A stretch of 64,000 nt of DNA from assembly GCF_014636495.1 (NCBI RefSeq), contig NZ_BMEM01000003.1:62001-126000 (forward strand), read 5' to 3'. This stretch comes from Ornithinimicrobium tianjinense (GTDB lineage Bacteria; Actinomycetota; Actinomycetes; Actinomycetales; Dermatophilaceae). Within the stretch, counting starts at the first letter, position 1. Every line of letters begins with the position of its first letter. The notes beneath the pieces are model-generated. The model was not told the DNA's origin. It was given only the letters and a program-made list of their open reading frames with translations, and did not search any database. Shown here piece after piece: positions 1 to 8,053 of the stretch. The translations under genes and the position numbers were made by a program.

Positions 1-475
1 CGTCGGTGGCTCCCGCGACCAGCACTGCGTGCTTCATCCGGTCCAGCGGCCCGGTGGCGTCGGGGAGCGCGGCGAGAAGGGGAGCGAGGGCATCGCGGAG
101 CGGGTCGAACGACTCTCGCGACGGCATACCGGGCACGAGGTCCCCGGTGAGGAGGGCACGGACCTCCTCGGCGGAGGCGTGCCCGGCGAGGTCGGTGACG
201 TCCCGCCCCCGGTAGGCCAGCCGTCCCGGGCCGATCTCGGTGATCGCCGTGCGCACGTCATCGCTCGCGGCAGGCCGGCGGCGACGCCCCGAGCGCGCAC
301 CCCCGGCGAGCGCCTGCACGTCGGCGAGGGCGAAGAGGCTGCCCGCCGACGGGTCGCGCCGCAGCGGGGTCAGGACGCCCCGGCTGACGTAGGCGTAGAC
401 GGTCTGCACCTTCACGCCGAGGTAGTCCGCGACCTGCGCGGACGTGAGCTCGCCCTCCGGCCGGAGACGGCTCAT
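1..475 (-). CDS. Citrate synthase-like protein with N-terminal HTH (partial, 3' end beyond window)
   Basis: The first 158 codons are visible, from an ATG at 475 to the window edge. Residues about 8-50 read as a MerR/excisionase-type helix-turn-helix (LTSAQVADYLGVKVQTVYAY, then a beta-wing ending in LFALADV). From about residue 78 the text changes to the start of a citrate synthase fold (ITEIGPGRLAYRGRDV, then LAGHASAEEVRALL). HTH-citrate synthases next to a second citrate synthase are known in actinobacteria. It diverges from the citrate synthase at 529, and the 53-bp gap holds two dyads that could be its own operator. Whether it still has catalytic residues cannot be judged because the C-terminal part is missing. 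The family call is firm; the regulatory role is inferred. Confidence 0.85.
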   Translation of the reverse strand, partial: MSRLRPEGELTSAQVADYLGVKVQTVYAYVSRGVLTPLRRDPSAGSLFALADVQALAGGARSGRRRRPAASDDVRTAITEIGPGRLAYRGRDVTDLAGHASAEEVRALLTGDLVPGMPSRESFDPLRDALAPLLAALPDATGPLDRMKHAVLVAGATD

Positions 476-508
476 GTTGACTCGATCAACGTTGACACGG
501 TGATCAAC
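476..508. promoter_or_regulatory. Two adjacent GTTGA-N-TCAAC dyads (putative operator)
   Basis: Positions 476-490 read GTTGACTCGATCAAC and 491-508 read GTTGACACGGTGATCAAC, so four half-sites alternate within 33 bp and the junction TCAACGTTGA (486-495) is itself palindromic. The dyads abut the ATG of the HTH-citrate synthase at 475 and cover the -35 hexamer of the divergent citrate synthase. Binding by the HTH-citrate synthase is an inference from position. Confidence 0.6.
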
Positions 509-521
509 CCTAGGTCACGCT
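492..521 (+). promoter_or_regulatory. Promoter of the citrate synthase at 529
   Basis: A perfect TTGACA lies at 492-497, followed after 18 bp by CACGCT (516-521), a TANNNT-like -10, and the ATG starts 7 bases later. No Shine-Dalgarno sequence precedes the ATG, so the transcript is probably leaderless. The -35 overlaps the dyad operator. Confidence 0.5.
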
Positions 522-528
522 CGCTGAC

Positions 529-1674
529 ATGACCAGCACCCAGATCGTCGCCCCCGCCGGGCTCAAGGACGTCGTCGTCGCGGACACCACCACCGGGGAC
601 GTGAGGGGGCGGGAGGGCTTCTACCACTTCCGGCAGTACCCCGCGGTCGAGCTCGCGCGGACACGGTCCTTCGAGGACGTCTGCCACCTCATGCTCGAGG
701 GGACCCTGCCCACGCCGGCGCAGTCGGCGGCGCTGCGGGAGCGCCTCGCCGCCGCGGCCGTGCTCCCGCCCGAGCTGCTGCGGCTGCTCCCCGACGTCGC
801 CCGGTCGGGGCCGGACCGCGCCTCGCTCTCGCGGCTGCGCACCGCGGTCTCGCACCTCGGCGCGCTGGACGGCTTCGCCCCGACGTATGGCGCGCCCGCC
901 GAGCAGGTGCGCGCCGACGTGCTCCGGCTGGTGGCGACCGTGCCTGTGCTCCAGGCCGCGATCCACCGGCTGCGCGCCGGGCTCGATCCGCTGCCGGCGC
1001 GACCGGAGCTGGGGGCGGCCGGCAGCTGGCTGTGGATGCTCGGCGGGGAGGAACCGGGCGAGAGGGAAAGGCGGGCGATCACGGCATACCTGACCTCGAC
1101 GGTGGACCACGGCTTCAGCGCGTCGACCTTCGCCGCGCGGGTGGTGACCTCGGCGGGCTCGGACGTCGCCTCCGCGATCTGCGCGGCGATCGGCACGTTC
1201 GCCGGGCCGCTGCACGGCGGCGCCCCCGACCGCGCGCTGGATGCGCTCGACGAGATCGGGTCGGCGGACCGGGCGCGGGAGTGGGTGCGCGAGAAGGTCG
1301 CGGCCGGCGAGCGGATCATGGGCTTCGGGCACGCGGTCTACCGGACCATGGACCCCCGTGCGGCGCTGCTGCGGGAGATCGCGGTCGGGATGGGTGGGCC
1401 GCTCGTGGACCTCGCGGTCCGGGTCGAGGAGGAGGTCGTGAGCGCGCTGGCCGAGCTCAAGCCCGGGCGGGAGCTGCACACCAACGTCGAGTACTACGCG
1501 GGCGTGGTCATGGAGCTGTGCGGGATCCCGCGCGAGATGTTCACGCCGACCTTCGCGACGGCGCGGGTCGTCGGCTGGGGCGCGCACGTCATCGAGCAGA
1601 CGCAGAGCCCGAAGATCTTCCGGCCGTCCGCACGCTACGTCGGCCCCGAGGCCCCCGCACCCCTGCCGTCCTGA
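529..1674 (+). CDS. Citrate synthase / 2-methylcitrate synthase family
   Basis: 381 aa. Condenses acetyl-CoA (or propionyl-CoA) with oxaloacetate at the entry to the TCA or methylcitrate cycle; cytosolic. The three active-site blocks are visible: GPLHGGAPDRALD (first catalytic His), GFGHAVYRTMDPRA (second His) and LHTNVEYYAGVVMELCG. In the third block Glu stands where many citrate synthases have the catalytic Asp (NVD). The C-terminus has the usual PSARYVGP ending. Length fits the short bacterial type. It diverges from an HTH-citrate synthase and is probably controlled through the dyads at 476-508. Citrate and methylcitrate activity cannot be separated from sequence alone. Confidence 0.92.
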   Translation: MTSTQIVAPAGLKDVVVADTTTGDVRGREGFYHFRQYPAVELARTRSFEDVCHLMLEGTLPTPAQSAALRERLAAAAVLPPELLRLLPDVARSGPDRASLSRLRTAVSHLGALDGFAPTYGAPAEQVRADVLRLVATVPVLQAAIHRLRAGLDPLPARPELGAAGSWLWMLGGEEPGERERRAITAYLTSTVDHGFSASTFAARVVTSAGSDVASAICAAIGTFAGPLHGGAPDRALDALDEIGSADRAREWVREKVAAGERIMGFGHAVYRTMDPRAALLREIAVGMGGPLVDLAVRVEEEVVSALAELKPGRELHTNVEYYAGVVMELCGIPREMFTPTFATARVVGWGAHVIEQTQSPKIFRPSARYVGPEAPAPLPS

Positions 1675-1675
1675 C

Positions 1676-2659
1676 CTACTCCCCCGCCAGCGCGCTGCGC
1701 AGCGCCCTCTCTTCCTCGTCCGTGAGCCCGCAGGCCCGCGGCCGGGCCTCGTCCCGGGTCTCTTCGTAGGCCAGCGCCCGCGCCAGGGTCTCCTCCAACG
1801 GCCGGGTGACCAGGCCCTCCCGCCGGGCTGCGGAGGTGTCCAGCGTCGAGAACCACCGCATCGTCGGCTCGGCGATCCACAGCGGCAACGACCTCGGACC
1901 CATCCACTGGTTGACGCCCTCGCGAGCCAGCACGTCCAACGCCACCGGACGCGCCTCGGCACCGCTGCCGGCGACGCGCCGGGCGGCGTCGACCACCGCG
2001 CCGAGCGAGGTCGTGGGGCCGGTCGCGTTGAACGTCCCGTCCACCCGCCGCTCGGCGGCGAGCACGATCCACGCGGCGAGGTCGTCGACGTCGATCAGCG
2101 ACACCGGCAGCTCAGGATCGTCGGGGACGAGCACGTCAGGACCGGTCGGGTGGGCGAACCGCCAGGGGTAGTAGCCCGTGCGCCCGCTGGCATCACCAGG
2201 CCCCCCGATCAGCCCCGCCCGGACCACCGTGGACGTCCCCGGGGCACGGCGGACCGCCACCTCGCACGCGACCTTCGCCGCGCCATACTCCTCCATCCCC
2301 GACATGACGTCCGCCTCCAGCGGGTCGACCACGGGGGCCTGCTCGTCCTGCTCGGGCGTGTCGGCGCGCGCGTAGACGTTGGCGGTCGACACCTGGACCC
2401 GGTGGGAGGTATGCAGATCGCGCACCGCTCGACGGACGTGCCCGGGCAGGGTCGCGAGGTCGACGACCGCGTCCCAGGGTCGGTCGGACACCGGCGCCAG
2501 CGCGCCGTCGTCGTCACGGTCGGCCAGCACCAGGCGGACGCCGTCGGGCACGGGGCCGGACCCGCGGGCCAAGCAGGTGACGTCATGGCCGCGGTCGCGC
2601 GCGGCGGTGGCCACGGCATACCCGAGGAAGCGGGTGCCGCCGAGGATGAGGAGCTCCAT
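1676..2659 (-). CDS. NAD-dependent epimerase/reductase, extended SDR type
   Basis: 327 aa. The N-terminal GGTRFLGYAVATAARDRGHD is a Rossmann NAD(P) loop. YGAAKVACE (about residue 128) is the YxxxK catalytic pair of extended SDRs, with a preceding serine in STANVYA. This is the family of sugar epimerases and isoflavone-reductase-like enzymes; the substrate is unknown. It converges on the citrate synthase with only one base between the stop codons and no hairpin there. A CAGGCT hexamer six bases upstream of the ATG suggests leaderless expression and supports the start. Confidence 0.8.
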   Translation of the reverse strand: MELLILGGTRFLGYAVATAARDRGHDVTCLARGSGPVPDGVRLVLADRDDDGALAPVSDRPWDAVVDLATLPGHVRRAVRDLHTSHRVQVSTANVYARADTPEQDEQAPVVDPLEADVMSGMEEYGAAKVACEVAVRRAPGTSTVVRAGLIGGPGDASGRTGYYPWRFAHPTGPDVLVPDDPELPVSLIDVDDLAAWIVLAAERRVDGTFNATGPTTSLGAVVDAARRVAGSGAEARPVALDVLAREGVNQWMGPRSLPLWIAEPTMRWFSTLDTSAARREGLVTRPLEETLARALAYEETRDEARPRACGLTDEEERALRSALAGE

Positions 2660-2665
2660 CGCCCC

Positions 2666-2671
2666 AGCCTG
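2666..2671 (-). promoter_or_regulatory. -10 hexamer CAGGCT, 6 nt before the start at 2659
   Basis: Read on the minus strand, CAGGCT is followed by six bases and then the ATG. It matches the TANNNT-N6-start layout seen repeatedly in this window. No SD sequence lies between. Confidence 0.4.
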
Positions 2672-2788
2672 CCCCCCTTCGCCACCGAACGCGCGGAATG
2701 GCTGCGCCGCCGGGGAGCAACCACGTGACGCGCTCGGCGGGGAGCGGGGTCAGCGCTCGCCGCGCGGATCGGCAGGCGCTGACCACGG

Positions 2789-2794
2789 CATACT
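2789..2794 (+). promoter_or_regulatory. -10 hexamer CATACT, 6 nt before the GTG at 2801
   Basis: CATACT is followed by CGACAG and the GTG. It lies inside a copy of the recurrent GGCATAC motif. Leaderless expression is inferred. Confidence 0.4.
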
Positions 2795-2800
2795 CGACAG

Positions 2801-3213
2801 GTGACCGGCCACCCCCGGATGTTCGAGGACCTCGACCCGCACCTGGCGAGGGTGCGGGAGATCTGCCTGGCGCTGCCGGGGGCGCAGGAGAAGGTCTCGC
2901 ACGGCCGCCCGACCTTCTTCACCACCAAGGTCTTCGCGACCTACGGCGGCTCGCTGCGGGGTGACCACTACTCACCGGTGGTGCGGCACGCGCTCCTCTT
3001 CCTCCCGGACGCCTCCGAGCGGGAGGCGCTGATCGACGACGGACGGTTCTTCGTGCCGGCCTACGTCGGGCCGTCCGGCTGGCTCGGGCTCAGCTTCCAC
3101 GGGACCTCGCCGTCGGAGGTCGACTGGCAGGAGGTCGCCGAGCTCGTGGAGATGTCTACCGGCTCACCGCGCCGGCCCGGCTGGTGGGCGAGCTCGACCG
3201 CACCCGGTCATAG
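2801..3213 (+). pseudogene. MmcQ/YjbR (DUF419) family protein, frameshifted near 3149-3152
   Basis: Residues 1-117 match the MmcQ/YjbR fold, a small DNA-binding-like domain of unknown role (LALPGAQEKVSHGRPTFF, then GWLGLSF and VDWQEVAELVE). After GTG-GAG at 3146-3151 the frame runs into unrelated sequence and would only stop at 3394, antisense through the next gene. Two bases further on, the other frame reads VYRLTAPARLVGELDRTRS and stops at 3211-3213, which is how the family normally ends. Restoring one base (GAG-GAT-GTC) gives a normal 137-aa protein. So a single-base deletion, either real or a sequencing error, has broken the gene. Confidence 0.8.
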
Positions 3214-3225
3214 CGCACAGTTCCA

Positions 3226-3261
3226 GCAAGGATTCGTTGGTCACGACCAACGAATCCTTGC
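3226..3261. terminator. 17-bp perfect inverted repeat between convergent genes
   Basis: Arms at 3226-3242 (starting GCAAGGATTCGTTGG) and 3245-3261 are perfectly complementary around a two-base centre. They lie just past the reconstructed stop at 3213 and before the stop of the reverse gene ending at 3292. There is no T-tract. The simplest role is bidirectional termination. Confidence 0.6.
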
Positions 3262-3291
3262 CGTAAGTGTCGGCCATGCCCGGAGGCAGGC

Positions 3292-4491
3292 TCAGCCCTC
3301 CTCGAGCGGCCGGCCGACCGCCTGCCGCAACCCGTCCATCGCGTCCCAGTCGTTGATCTGCATGGCGGCGACGACCGTGCCGTCCTTGACGTAGCGCACC
3401 GTCAGCACCCGCCCGGCCACGTCGCCGTCGATGACCGCGCGGTCGTAGCCGTCGGGACCGGGGCTGCCGACGTACTCCATCCCGAGGTCGTACTGATCGG
3501 TGTAGAAGTACGGCATCGTCCGGTATGCCGCGTCGTCGCCCAGGATCGCCCGCGCGGCGTGGCGCCCCTGCTGGCGCGCGACGTCCCAGTGCTCGACGCG
3601 CACGCGCCGGCCGAGCACGGGATGGTCCTCGGAGGCGATGTCGCCGGCCGCCCAGACGTGCGGATCGCTCGTGCGCAGCGTCTCGTCCACCGCGACGCCG
3701 CCGTCCTCCGCGATGGTGAGGCCCGCCTGCTCCGCGAGCCTGACGCGGGGCCGCACGCCGATGCCGACCACGAGCGCGTCGGCGGTGACGGTGCTGCCGT
3801 CGCTCAGGCTCGCGACGACCGTGGGCCGACCGTCCTCGTCCGGGCCGTCGGCGAGCGACTCCACCGTGGTGGACAGGCGCAGGTCCACCCCGTGCTCGCG
3901 GTGCAGGTCAGCGAAGAGCCGCCCCATCTCCGGTCCCAGCACGCGGCCGAGCGGCAGCTCGGCCGGCTCGACCACCGTGACCTCGACCTCGTGCTGCCGG
4001 GCCGCGGCCGCGACCTCGAGCCCGATCCACCCGGCGCCGATCACGAGCAGGCGTCGGGCGTGCCCGCCGCCCTCCCACAGCGCGGCGATGGCCTCGGAGT
4101 CCTCCACGGTCCGCAGGTAGCTCATGGGCACGCTGAGCCCCTCGGCGTCGGGCAGGTGCCGCGGCTCGGAGCCGGTCGCGAGCAGGAGCGCGTCGTAGTG
4201 CAGCTCCTCACCCCCGTCGAGCGTGACCATCTGGCGTCCGAGGTCCAATGCGACCGCCTCGGAGCCGAGGCGCAGGGAGACCCGGCGCTCGTCATACCAG
4301 GCCCGGTCGTGGACCTCGGCGTCCGCCGGGGAGCTCTTGCCCAGGAGCACGTCCTTGGACAGCGGGGGGCGCTCGTAGGGCAGGTGCTCCTCCGCACCCA
4401 CCAGGGTGATCTCGCCGGTGTGGCCCGCCTTGCGCAGCTCCTCGACGGCGCGCGCGCCCGCGAGCCCTCCACCGACCACGACGACGTGCAT
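3292..4491 (-). CDS. NAD(P)/FAD-dependent oxidoreductase (ferredoxin/rubredoxin reductase-like)
   Basis: 399 aa. GGGLAGARAVEELRKAGHTG at the N-terminus is the FAD dinucleotide loop, GAGWIGLEVAAAARQ (about residue 150) is the NAD(P) loop, and VWAAGDIA (about 285) is the second FAD-contacting motif. The last 80 residues form a reductase C-terminal domain with HWDVARQQGRHAARAI. This architecture is that of putidaredoxin/rhodocoxin reductases, which pass electrons from NAD(P)H to a small iron-sulfur partner. No ferredoxin or P450 gene is adjacent, so the partner is unknown. GAGGAGGTCGTC precedes the ATG as a ribosome site. Confidence 0.88.
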   Translation of the reverse strand: MHVVVVGGGLAGARAVEELRKAGHTGEITLVGAEEHLPYERPPLSKDVLLGKSSPADAEVHDRAWYDERRVSLRLGSEAVALDLGRQMVTLDGGEELHYDALLLATGSEPRHLPDAEGLSVPMSYLRTVEDSEAIAALWEGGGHARRLLVIGAGWIGLEVAAAARQHEVEVTVVEPAELPLGRVLGPEMGRLFADLHREHGVDLRLSTTVESLADGPDEDGRPTVVASLSDGSTVTADALVVGIGVRPRVRLAEQAGLTIAEDGGVAVDETLRTSDPHVWAAGDIASEDHPVLGRRVRVEHWDVARQQGRHAARAILGDDAAYRTMPYFYTDQYDLGMEYVGSPGPDGYDRAVIDGDVAGRVLTVRYVKDGTVVAAMQINDWDAMDGLRQAVGRPLEEG

Positions 4492-4597
4492 GACGACCTC
4501 CTCGATCGCGACCCGCCGGCCGGGCCGGACTCTCCCATCTCACACCTGGGTGTCGTCGCGGGTCCACCGTCTTACCCCGCTGGGAGAAGGTGGTCGT

Positions 4598-5476
4598 ATG
4601 ACGATCACGAAGCACACCCCGGGCACCGAGGAGCTGCCGACCGTCCTCGCCGCGCTGCGTGGGTGGCAGGGCGACCAGGCCCCCGCCGCGCTCCATCCCG
4701 GGGACGTGGGGTGGTTCTGGCGGTTCGGCGAGCGCACGGTGGCGGCGTCCGTGCGGCTGTGGCGGCGGGACGACCAGATCCTCGCGGTCGGGCTGGTCGA
4801 CGGCGCGCGTCTGCTGCGCGTCAACGTCGCCCCCGACGTCTTCGCCGACGAGGAGCTGGCGCAGGCGGTCGCGGTCGACGCCGCGGACCCCGGCCGGGGC
4901 CTGCTGCCCGAGGGCGAGGCGACCGTCGACGCACCGAGCGGCTCGGCGGTGTCAGCCGCGCTGCGGGCGGACGGCTGGTCCGAGGGCGAGAGGTGGACTC
5001 CGCTGCGCAGGGACCTCGGCGGGCCCGTGGAGGACCCGGAGGTCGCCGTGACCGTCACCGTCGTGCGGCCGGACCGGCCGGGGGACGTGGCTGACCGGGT
5101 GGCGGTCCAGCGGTCGGCCTTCGCGCGGTCGACCTTCACCGAGGAGCGCTGGCACCTGATGGCGGCCGGCCCTGCCTACGACTCCGCCCGCTGCCTGCTC
5201 GCCCGCGACCCCTCCGGTGCTGCGGTGGCGGCCATCACCGTGTGGTCGGCGGGGCCAGGACTCCCCGGCCTCGTCGAGCCGATGGGCGTCCACCCGGACC
5301 ACCGGGGTCGGGGCTACGGGCGCGCGATCACCCTGGCCGGTGCGGCCGCGCTCCGCGAGCTCGGCTCCTCCAGCGCCCTCGTCTGCGCGGAGAGCAGCAA
5401 CGCCGCCGCGGTCGCCACCTACGCCGCTGCCGGCTGCGTCCCGCAGCCCGAGATCGTCGACCTGTGCCGCGGCTGA
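4598..5476 (+). CDS. GNAT family N-acetyltransferase
   Basis: 292 aa from the ATG at 4598, chosen because GGGAGAAGG (4581-4590) precedes it; a longer in-frame reading upstream would cross the divergent promoter. The C-terminal half is a clear acetyl-CoA-binding GNAT core: MGVHPDHRGRGYGRAI (R/QxxGxG/A loop) followed by SNAAAVATYAAAGC. The N-terminal 140 residues look like a second, degenerate GNAT-like half without the loop. Substrate unknown. It is divergent from the reductase at 4491 and followed after 34 bp by the methyltransferase-DinB gene on the same strand. Confidence 0.82.
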   Translation: MTITKHTPGTEELPTVLAALRGWQGDQAPAALHPGDVGWFWRFGERTVAASVRLWRRDDQILAVGLVDGARLLRVNVAPDVFADEELAQAVAVDAADPGRGLLPEGEATVDAPSGSAVSAALRADGWSEGERWTPLRRDLGGPVEDPEVAVTVTVVRPDRPGDVADRVAVQRSAFARSTFTEERWHLMAAGPAYDSARCLLARDPSGAAVAAITVWSAGPGLPGLVEPMGVHPDHRGRGYGRAITLAGAAALRELGSSSALVCAESSNAAAVATYAAAGCVPQPEIVDLCRG

Positions 5477-5498
5477 CCCGCATGTCGGTGTGCCGTGA

Positions 5499-5504
5499 CA
5501 GGGT
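5499..5504 (+). promoter_or_regulatory. -10-like CAGGGT, 6 nt before the ATG at 5511
   Basis: CAGGGT, then GAGCCC, then ATG. It fits the leaderless layout repeated elsewhere here, with the first T replaced by C. Confidence 0.3.
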
Positions 5505-5510
5505 GAGCCC

Positions 5511-6788
5511 ATGAGCAAGGACCACTTCGACGCGCGGGCCGCGACCTATGACGACCCTGCCAAGGAGGGGGTCGCCGACGAGGTGGCGCGGGGCATCGTC
5601 GCCGCGGGCGCGGCGGTCCCGGGCCAGGACGGCGGCCTCCGCCTCCTGGAGTATGGCGCGGGCACGGGCCTGGTCACGCAGGCGCTGAGCAGGCGGGTCC
5701 AGGGCGTCTCCGCCACGCTCGTCGACAGCTCGGCCGGAATGCGCGAGGTCATGCAGGCCAAGATCGCGGCCGGCACGCTGCCCGCGGACAGCCGCGTCGT
5801 CGACCTCGACCTCGAGCACGAGGAGCCTCCGGCGGACCGCTACGACCTCGTCGTGGCCTCCCTCGTGCTGCACCACGTCCACGACCTCGACCGGGTGCTG
5901 ACCGGCCTCCTCTCGCTGCTCGACGAGGGCGGTCACCTGTGCGTCGCCGACCTGGACAGCGAGGACGGCTCCTTCCACGCCTCCGTGCACGACTTCGACG
6001 GCCACCACGGCTTCGATCGCCACACGCTCGCCGAGCGGATGCGCGCCGTGGGCCTGACCGAGGTGAGCGTCGCGGACTGCACCTCGATCGAGAAGGAGGG
6101 AGCGGCATACCCGGTCTTCCTGGCGACGGGACGGCGCGTGGCGATGACCTCCGACGAGGCGGCCGGACCGGCCCGGCCGGAGCTGGACGACCTCAAGGGC
6201 TGGCTGCTGCGCTACCTGCAGAGCGCCCGGGACGCGCTGCTGTGGAAGCTCGAGGGCCTGTCGGAGTACGACCTTCGCCGACCGCTCACCCCGACCGGCA
6301 CCAACCTGCTCGGCCTGGTCAAGCACCTGGCCAGCGTCGAGCTGGGCTATCTGGGCGACAGCTTCGGCCGACCGAGCGGCATCCCGCTGCCGTGGTACGA
6401 CGACGACGCCGAGGCCAACGCCGACCTGTGGGCGACCGCGGACGAGACCAGCGAGGAGATCATCGACTTCTACCGTCGCGCCTGGGCGCACGGCGACGCC
6501 ACCGTCGCGGCCCTGGACCTCGACGCGCGCGGCCAGGTGCCGTGGTGGGGCGAGCACTCGGAGGTCTCGCTGGGGCAGATCCTCGTCCACCTGACGACCG
6601 AGACCCACCGGCACGCCGGGCACGCCGACATCGTCCGTGAGCTCATCGACGGCCAGGCCGGTCTGCGGCCGGGCGTGAGCAACCTGCCCGAGCAGAGCGT
6701 CGAGGCCTGGGCCGCCCACCGCGAGCGCGTCGAGGGTGCCGCGCGGGCGGCCGGCCACGCGGAGACGCTGCCGCCCGAGCAGGTCTGA
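5511..6788 (+). CDS. Fusion: class I SAM methyltransferase + DinB/DUF664 domain
   Basis: 425 aa in one uninterrupted frame. Residues 1-208 are a class I methyltransferase: LLEYGAGTGLVTQAL is the SAM motif I, VDSSAGM motif II, and LVVASLVLHHV post-motif. Residues about 213-420 are a DUF664 protein of the DinB superfamily (LRYLQSARDALLWKLEGLSE, then HRHAGHADIVRELIDG). Many such proteins are mycothiol-dependent metalloenzymes, and its His residues (HLASVE, HLTTETHRH) could bind the metal. Each half is the normal length of a free-standing protein, and MTSDEAAG at the junction resembles a DinB start codon, so loss of a stop codon probably joined two genes. Substrates unknown. Confidence 0.82.
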   Translation: MSKDHFDARAATYDDPAKEGVADEVARGIVAAGAAVPGQDGGLRLLEYGAGTGLVTQALSRRVQGVSATLVDSSAGMREVMQAKIAAGTLPADSRVVDLDLEHEEPPADRYDLVVASLVLHHVHDLDRVLTGLLSLLDEGGHLCVADLDSEDGSFHASVHDFDGHHGFDRHTLAERMRAVGLTEVSVADCTSIEKEGAAYPVFLATGRRVAMTSDEAAGPARPELDDLKGWLLRYLQSARDALLWKLEGLSEYDLRRPLTPTGTNLLGLVKHLASVELGYLGDSFGRPSGIPLPWYDDDAEANADLWATADETSEEIIDFYRRAWAHGDATVAALDLDARGQVPWWGEHSEVSLGQILVHLTTETHRHAGHADIVRELIDGQAGLRPGVSNLPEQSVEAWAAHRERVEGAARAAGHAETLPPEQV

Positions 6789-6793
6789 CCCGG

Positions 6794-8005
6794 GTGGGCG
6801 CCAGTTCCTCGCCGGTGCGCCACGTCGACGACGAGGAGCGGCGGGCCCGGATCGCGGTCCGGCACGCCCTGCACCCGGCGCACCGGGTCGTCGGCACCCT
6901 CGCCGCCACCCGGGCGATGACGGTCCTGCACGCGACCGAGGCCGCCAGCGTGCATCTCGCGGTGGCCGCCCGCACCGACGGCACCACGCCCGCCGACGTC
7001 GAAGGCGCCCTCTACGACGACCGGCCCGTGGTCAAGCAGCTGGCGATGCGGCGGACCCTCTTCGTCTTCACGCGCGACCTGCTGCCGGCCGCCCTGGGCA
7101 GCGCGTCGGCGCGGGTCGCCGTCGAGCAGCGCCGTCTCGTCGCCCGCGACGCAGCGCTCCACGGCGCCGGTGACGACGGCGAGGCGTGGCTGGACGCCGC
7201 GCGCAGGGCGGTCCTCGCCCGACTGGCGGACGGGTCGGCCCACTCCGCGCGCGACCTGCGCGAGCAGCTGCCCGAGCTGGCCGGGACCTACACGGTCAGC
7301 CCGGACAAGAGCTACGGCGGCACCACCCACCTCGCGCCGCGGGTGCTGACCACTCTCGGCGCCGACGGCCTGATCGTGCGCGGCCCCAACGCCGGGCACT
7401 GGCGCATCAACAGACCCACCTGGGCGCTCAGCTCGGTCTGGCTCGGCGAGCGGGTGGAGCCGCTCACCTCCCGGGAAGGGTATGCCGAGCTCGTGCGCCG
7501 CTGGCTGCGCACCTTCGGGCCGGGCACCGTCGAGGACGTGCAGTGGTGGCTCGGCTCCACCAAGACGGCCGTCCGGACCGCCCTCGCCGACGTCGACGCG
7601 GTGGCCGTCAGCCTCGACGGCGGCGGCACCGGGTGGCTGCTGCCCGACGATGCCGAGCCCGTCGCCGCACCGGGGCCGTGGGCCGCCCTCCTGCCGGTGC
7701 TCGACCCCACGACCATGGGCTGGCGCGGGCGCGACTTCTACCTCGAGCCGGCGAACACGCCATACCTCTTCGACAGCAACGGCAACGGCGGGACGACCGC
7801 CTGGTGGAACGGCCGCGTGGTCGGCGCCTGGGTGCAGGACGCCGACGCCCGGGTGCGTGTCCTGCCCCTGCCGGGCACCCGTCTCCCCCGCGTCGCGCGG
7901 GACGCGCTCGCCACCGAGGCCGACCGGCTCACCGCGTGGCTCGACGGGGTGGTGGTGAGCACCATCTACCGCTCGCAGCTCATGCGGTCCGCCGGTCCCG
8001 CCTGA
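6794..8005 (+). CDS. Winged-helix DNA-binding-domain protein (HTH_42/YcaQ-like)
   Basis: 403 aa from a GTG six bases after the previous stop, so probably co-transcribed. The order of conserved blocks fits the HTH_42 family: an N-terminal helix-rich part with HATEAASVHLAVAAR, a winged-helix segment, LVRRWLRTFGPGTVEDVQWW near residue 235, LPVLDPTTMGWRGRDFYL near 300 and WWNGRVVGAWVQ near 337. Distant members (YcaQ/AlkX, AlkZ) are DNA glycosylases that unhook crosslinks, but the role of the actinobacterial branch is not established. A diverged second member lies at 13434-14525. Confidence 0.78.
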   Translation: MGASSSPVRHVDDEERRARIAVRHALHPAHRVVGTLAATRAMTVLHATEAASVHLAVAARTDGTTPADVEGALYDDRPVVKQLAMRRTLFVFTRDLLPAALGSASARVAVEQRRLVARDAALHGAGDDGEAWLDAARRAVLARLADGSAHSARDLREQLPELAGTYTVSPDKSYGGTTHLAPRVLTTLGADGLIVRGPNAGHWRINRPTWALSSVWLGERVEPLTSREGYAELVRRWLRTFGPGTVEDVQWWLGSTKTAVRTALADVDAVAVSLDGGGTGWLLPDDAEPVAAPGPWAALLPVLDPTTMGWRGRDFYLEPANTPYLFDSNGNGGTTAWWNGRVVGAWVQDADARVRVLPLPGTRLPRVARDALATEADRLTAWLDGVVVSTIYRSQLMRSAGPA

Positions 8006-8041
8006 CGGGAAATCCGCAGGCGCCGCGCGGGTCGGGTCACC

Positions 8042-8047
8042 TACTGT
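8042..8047 (+). promoter_or_regulatory. -10 hexamer TACTGT, 6 nt before the GTG at 8054
   Basis: TACTGT is followed by TCCTGC and then GTG. This is a good TANNNT match and there is no SD sequence, so a leaderless start is expected. Confidence 0.5.
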
Positions 8048-8053
8048 TCCTGC

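Noticed and set aside
472-1962. 496-codon open frame antisense to the citrate synthase
   Set aside because: High G+C DNA makes long antisense frames. Its text is Arg/Pro/Gly-rich with no domain, while the plus-strand protein is clearly a citrate synthase.
3214-3394. C-terminal extension of the MmcQ/YjbR frame
   Set aside because: It reads antisense through the hairpin and the reductase gene and appears only because of the frameshift.
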